Assembly (NCBI GenBank): GCA_002328625.1
Contig: DCVC01000056.1
Coordinates: 1-10,132 of the forward strand
Origin: Bacteroidales bacterium UBA2198
GTDB lineage: Bacteria > Bacteroidota > Bacteroidia > Bacteroidales > VadinHA17
DNA length: 10,132 nucleotides
Direction: 5' to 3'
Below the pieces are notes generated by a model. It was not told where the DNA came from, ran no database searches, and saw nothing but the letters and a program-made list of their open reading frames with translations. Below, one piece after another: positions 7,086 to 10,132 of this stretch (the stretch's first letter is position 1; the number at the start of each line of letters is the position of its first letter). The translations under genes were made by a program, and so were the position numbers.

Positions 7086-9812
7086 ATGAAGTTCGAATTC
7101 AAATGGTTTTATTTAAGGATCCTTCTTCCCGCATCAATTTTGCTGATAACAATGAACTTTTTGTCCGGCCGCGACTATATCGTTACCGGTAAAGTGACCG
7201 ACCCCGGCGGTGGTGCCGTCCCCAACACAAAGGTCTCAATGACAGCAGGTACAACGGAATACGCTGCAACAACAGGTCCGGACGGAAACTACTCCCTGAG
7301 AATATCAGGTATCTATGAGGATATATCAGGACTTATAGAGGTGGGTGCTCCTTATCCAAATCCGTTCTCATATTCAGTAAATATACCTTTTATAATTAAC
7401 AGATCAGGAGATGTCAGGCTGGCTGTATATAACTATTCGGGGCAAAAAATCAGGGAGATCTATTTCCCTTCCGTTGGACCGGGAAGTTACCGCATTATAT
7501 GGGATGGCTGTAATCAGGGAGGCTCACCCCAGCGACCCGGTTTCTATATCTATGCTATCACCTTTAACGGGAAAACAAAGTCGGGAAAAATAATCAAAGC
7601 CCAGGGTTATTCAGGCTATTCCGCCGTTACAGCCCTTGAACCGGTAATGATGCCTCCTGAAATTCCCTTCTCGTCAACCCCTTTCCGGATCAGGGTTGTA
7701 ACAAATGTTACAAATGTTGAATATTATCCTGTTCGCCTGACAGATATATCCATCGCCAGAGATACAATAATAAACTTTGAACTTACACGCAAACAACCTT
7801 TGCCTTTCAAGACTTCCGGCGACTATATCGCCATGCATACAGGTTCTGATTACAGGTCGCTTGTTCTCAAAGGCATAAACCTGGGATCTTCCCCTCCCGG
7901 CACTTTTCCCGGCGAGATCGCCTATGCCATTGCCTCCGAAACGTATGAGAAATGGATAAGGCAGATGGCTGAGACCGGCTTCAACAGCATAAGGATCTAT
8001 ACCCTCCATCCGCCTGTATTCTATGAAAAGCTTGCCGAGTACAATCAAAGGCATCCTGACCACCCTCTCCTTCTGTTTCAGGGCATCTGGCTGGAGGAAG
8101 TTGAAGACAGATGGGATCCGGCAGAGTACGACCTTATAAACCGCACAACAGCCTTCACAAAGGAGATCAGGGAGGTGATTGATTGTGTGCATGGCAATGG
8201 GGATGTTGCTTTCCGCTACGGCAAAGCTTATGGCAGATACCTTACAGATGTCTCAAGATGGACGGCAGGTTATATAATCGGTCGTGAGATAGCTCCCCAG
8301 GAGGTGGATTCCACAAATAACCGTCATCCTGGTATCACCTCATATTCAGGGAACCAGTTCAGCATCACCTGGGGAACAGCCACCGAAGTATTCGCAACGC
8401 AAATGCTCGATGAGGTGGTTAAGTATGAAGCACAGAAATATTCAGTCAGGCGGCCTGTCAGTATCTCAAGCTGGCCCACTCTCGATCCTCTCAGTCATCC
8501 AACGGAGATCTATACCGATGAGGATGTGGCTTCGTATGATATTACAAAAATAACTGGCAGGAATACTCAGGCAGGACTTTTTGCCAGTTACCATGCCTAT
8601 CCTTATTATCCCAATTTCATCAGCCAGGAGCCGGGGTACCTTACATACAGCGACAGCCAGGGGCCAAACAGCTACCTGGGTTATCTTAATGCAATGAAAG
8701 CTCATTACTCCGACATCCCGCTTGTGATTGCCGAATTCGGTGTGCCATCAAGCTGGGGGAGTGCGCACCAGTCGTTCAGTAATATGCACCACGGGGGTTA
8801 TTCAGAACAACAGCAGGGGGAAAAGAACATAAGGCTGATGCATAATATTCTTAATGCCGGATGTGCAGGGGGCTTCATGTTCGCCTGGATGGATGAATGG
8901 TTCAAGCCAACATGGATAGTGTTGTACCTTGAAGCATACGGCATGTTGTCGGGAGGCACAACGATACCGACACGACAGCTCTGGCACAACCTGACATCTC
9001 CCGAACAGAATTTCGGATTGATCTCATATGATCAGAGCAGCATTCTTCCTTTTGTTCAATACCAGACAGACAATTCCTCAGGACCCGTAAAGAAGATTGA
9101 GGCTACTCACGACAACAGTTTCTACTACCTCAACATAGAGACAAACGGAGTCTTATCAACCGGCGACACTGTGATGGTAGCCTTCGATACTTACCAGAAT
9201 AACACAGGAGAATCGCATCTCCCTAACGGAAAGCTTCTTACCAACAGGTCAGAGTTTCTTCTTTCGATGGTGCTAAATAAGGATACGGTCCTTTATCATG
9301 TTACCCGTGCCTATGACATGAACGGTCTCACACCCAGGTTCGACCTGACTAACCATGCTGTGCAGAAGTTCCGGAGCACAAACACCGATGGTGATCCATG
9401 GGTTATTATGCAATGGATCAACGACGGTTTTGAGTTCACGACTCAGGATATCGGGAGGCTGCCGATGGAGAATGCAACGGATTTCAGCTTTGGCCTGCGA
9501 ACGGCAGTTGCCTGGAACGGAAACAGGATAAGAATCCGCATTCCATGGACGCTTCTGTACTTCCACGATCCTACCCAGATGAAGGTCATTGATGGCGCTG
9601 AATCGTACGATGGCGGCTATAACTGGAACATCTTAACAACTAAATCCGATGGCATAGGTGTTTCGGTCTACCACGACGGGATTGTAACCTCTTCTGTCAC
9701 AAGGTACACATGGCCTCTCTGGATGATTGTGCCTCCCACTGTACCGAGAGTGAAAAAGTCGCTTCAGGTTGTGGAAGCGGGTTTATCGGCTATTCCGGGG
9801 TTTGCTGACTAA
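7086..9812 (+). CDS. Large exported glycoside-hydrolase-like TIM-barrel protein with N-terminal beta domains
   Basis: From the ATG at 7086 the protein has 908 residues. A hydrophobic signal segment (8-28) argues for this start rather than the upstream in-frame TTG at 7041. A carboxypeptidase-regulatory-like domain begins at 31 (TGKVTDPGGGAVPNTKV, then GPDGNYSLRI at 64-73). A FlgD/type-IX-sorting-like Ig module (YPNPF at 90-94, later WDG, GFYIYAITFNGKTKSGKII) interrupts it at about 84-172, and it seems to resume at 200-235. Residues about 255-640 read as a clan GH-A-like barrel: LKGINLG (261-267), GREIAP with E401 as candidate acid/base, and IAEFGVPSS with E550 as candidate nucleophile, then DEWFKPTW (603-610). 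The tail (about 640-890) is beta-rich, possibly a CBM9/DOMON-like carbohydrate-binding domain. No sorting domain is seen at the true C-terminus. The likely substrate is an extracellular polysaccharide, perhaps one made by the convergent glycosyltransferase. Catalytic assignments are inferred from motif look alone. Confidence 0.75.
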   Translation: MKFEFKWFYLRILLPASILLITMNFLSGRDYIVTGKVTDPGGGAVPNTKVSMTAGTTEYAATTGPDGNYSLRISGIYEDISGLIEVGAPYPNPFSYSVNIPFIINRSGDVRLAVYNYSGQKIREIYFPSVGPGSYRIIWDGCNQGGSPQRPGFYIYAITFNGKTKSGKIIKAQGYSGYSAVTALEPVMMPPEIPFSSTPFRIRVVTNVTNVEYYPVRLTDISIARDTIINFELTRKQPLPFKTSGDYIAMHTGSDYRSLVLKGINLGSSPPGTFPGEIAYAIASETYEKWIRQMAETGFNSIRIYTLHPPVFYEKLAEYNQRHPDHPLLLFQGIWLEEVEDRWDPAEYDLINRTTAFTKEIREVIDCVHGNGDVAFRYGKAYGRYLTDVSRWTAGYIIGREIAPQEVDSTNNRHPGITSYSGNQFSITWGTATEVFATQMLDEVVKYEAQKYSVRRPVSISSWPTLDPLSHPTEIYTDEDVASYDITKITGRNTQAGLFASYHAYPYYPNFISQEPGYLTYSDSQGPNSYLGYLNAMKAHYSDIPLVIAEFGVPSSWGSAHQSFSNMHHGGYSEQQQGEKNIRLMHNILNAGCAGGFMFAWMDEWFKPTWIVLYLEAYGMLSGGTTIPTRQLWHNLTSPEQNFGLISYDQSSILPFVQYQTDNSSGPVKKIEATHDNSFYYLNIETNGVLSTGDTVMVAFDTYQNNTGESHLPNGKLLTNRSEFLLSMVLNKDTVLYHVTRAYDMNGLTPRFDLTNHAVQKFRSTNTDGDPWVIMQWINDGFEFTTQDIGRLPMENATDFSFGLRTAVAWNGNRIRIRIPWTLLYFHDPTQMKVIDGAESYDGGYNWNILTTKSDGIGVSVYHDGIVTSSVTRYTWPLWMIVPPTVPRVKKSLQVVEAGLSAIPGFAD

Positions 9813-10132
9813 CCTGCAGCAGCTTCTTCTTTCTTTTTCTTTTTCTTGTCAAACCCGCTGCGTTCTGCTTTACCCCAGCCTTTCTTCCTTCTCATTGCTT
9901 CAAAATTGCCCCTGACAGCAAAATAGGTATGTACCGGATAGAAGAAAGGCTCGAGTAATGCTGATGAAAGAAGCTTCAGAACATCTCTTTTCTTTTTGTA
10001 CTTATGGAACGTTATTTCTTCAAAGAGAACGGCCCATGTGGAGAGGCTCACGGCAAAGGAATAGACAAAGATGAAGAGAAGCAGATAGAAAGGCCAGTTC
10101 AGTGCGTTCCTGGTAATAAGATAAATTGTATA
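9809..10132 (-). CDS. Membrane family-2 glycosyltransferase, C-terminal fragment (5' end beyond window)
   Basis: The frame is open from the right edge to the TAG at 9809-9811, giving 107 residues of the C-terminus. A GTG within it (10049-10051) is internal, because the frame continues upstream with YTIYLITRNALNWPFYLLLF. One hydrophobic helix (visible residues about 13-37) is followed by a cytosolic tail with EPFFYPVHTYFAVRGNFEA and KKGWGKAERSGF. From memory, this pattern is typical of processive membrane GT2 enzymes of the poly-GlcNAc/cellulose-synthase-like group. The catalytic GT-A domain (DxD, QxxRW) is outside the window, so the assignment rests on the tail. The protein ends in six lysines followed by EEAAAG. 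Its stop overlaps that of the convergent barrel gene, and the pairing suggests a shared polysaccharide pathway. Confidence 0.75.
   Translation of the reverse strand, partial: YTIYLITRNALNWPFYLLLFIFVYSFAVSLSTWAVLFEEITFHKYKKKRDVLKLLSSALLEPFFYPVHTYFAVRGNFEAMRRKKGWGKAERSGFDKKKKKKEEAAAG

Noticed and set aside
7001..7192. Small + strand open frame (63 codons) overlapping the barrel gene start
   Set aside because: It overlaps the signal-peptide region of a well-supported gene in another frame and its product shows no recognisable domain.
7674..8192. 172-codon open frame antisense to the barrel protein
   Set aside because: The opposite frame carries a continuous, domain-rich protein. The antisense product has no recognisable motif.

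Overview
The window looks like Bacteroidota chromosome. The reasons are start sites without Shine-Dalgarno sequences, a FlgD/Por-sorting-like (type IX secretion-associated) Ig domain plus a carboxypeptidase-regulatory-like domain in a large exported protein, an AT-rich intergenic region, and an anaerobic-respiration nrfHA pair. This placement is an inference from gene content, not a phylogenetic result.

Layout. A tRNA-Leu(CAA) lies at the left edge on the + strand. It is followed by a short GTGAGA microsatellite. Five minus-strand genes then run from 6633 down to 184 with small gaps (71, 38, 41 and 39 nt): a SLOG-like nucleotide-sensor/2TM (SLATT-like) membrane protein, nrfH, nrfA, a Kef-type (CPA2) cation:proton antiporter with an RCK/TrkA-N domain, and an exported FAM173-like SAM methyltransferase. 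About 450 nt of AT-rich intergenic DNA (6634-7085) separates this block from a divergent + strand gene. That gene encodes a 908-residue exported protein with a glycoside-hydrolase-like TIM barrel. It converges, stop codon on stop codon, with the C-terminal end of a membrane family-2 glycosyltransferase on the minus strand that runs off the right edge.

How the genes fit together. NrfH (tetraheme quinol dehydrogenase) and NrfA (pentaheme nitrite reductase) form the respiratory nitrite-ammonification module. All heme-binding motifs and catalytic residues can be read. The antiporter downstream may help pH or cation balance, but this is inference. The barrel protein and the glycosyltransferase plausibly work on one extracellular polysaccharide.

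The most unusual gene is the SLOG-like/SLATT-like fusion at 4972-6633. It has a nucleotide-binding-type N-terminal domain and two pairs of membrane helices. Related domain pairs have been proposed as nucleotide-gated membrane effectors in bacterial conflict systems. Here it is a stand-alone, single-chain version beside respiratory genes.
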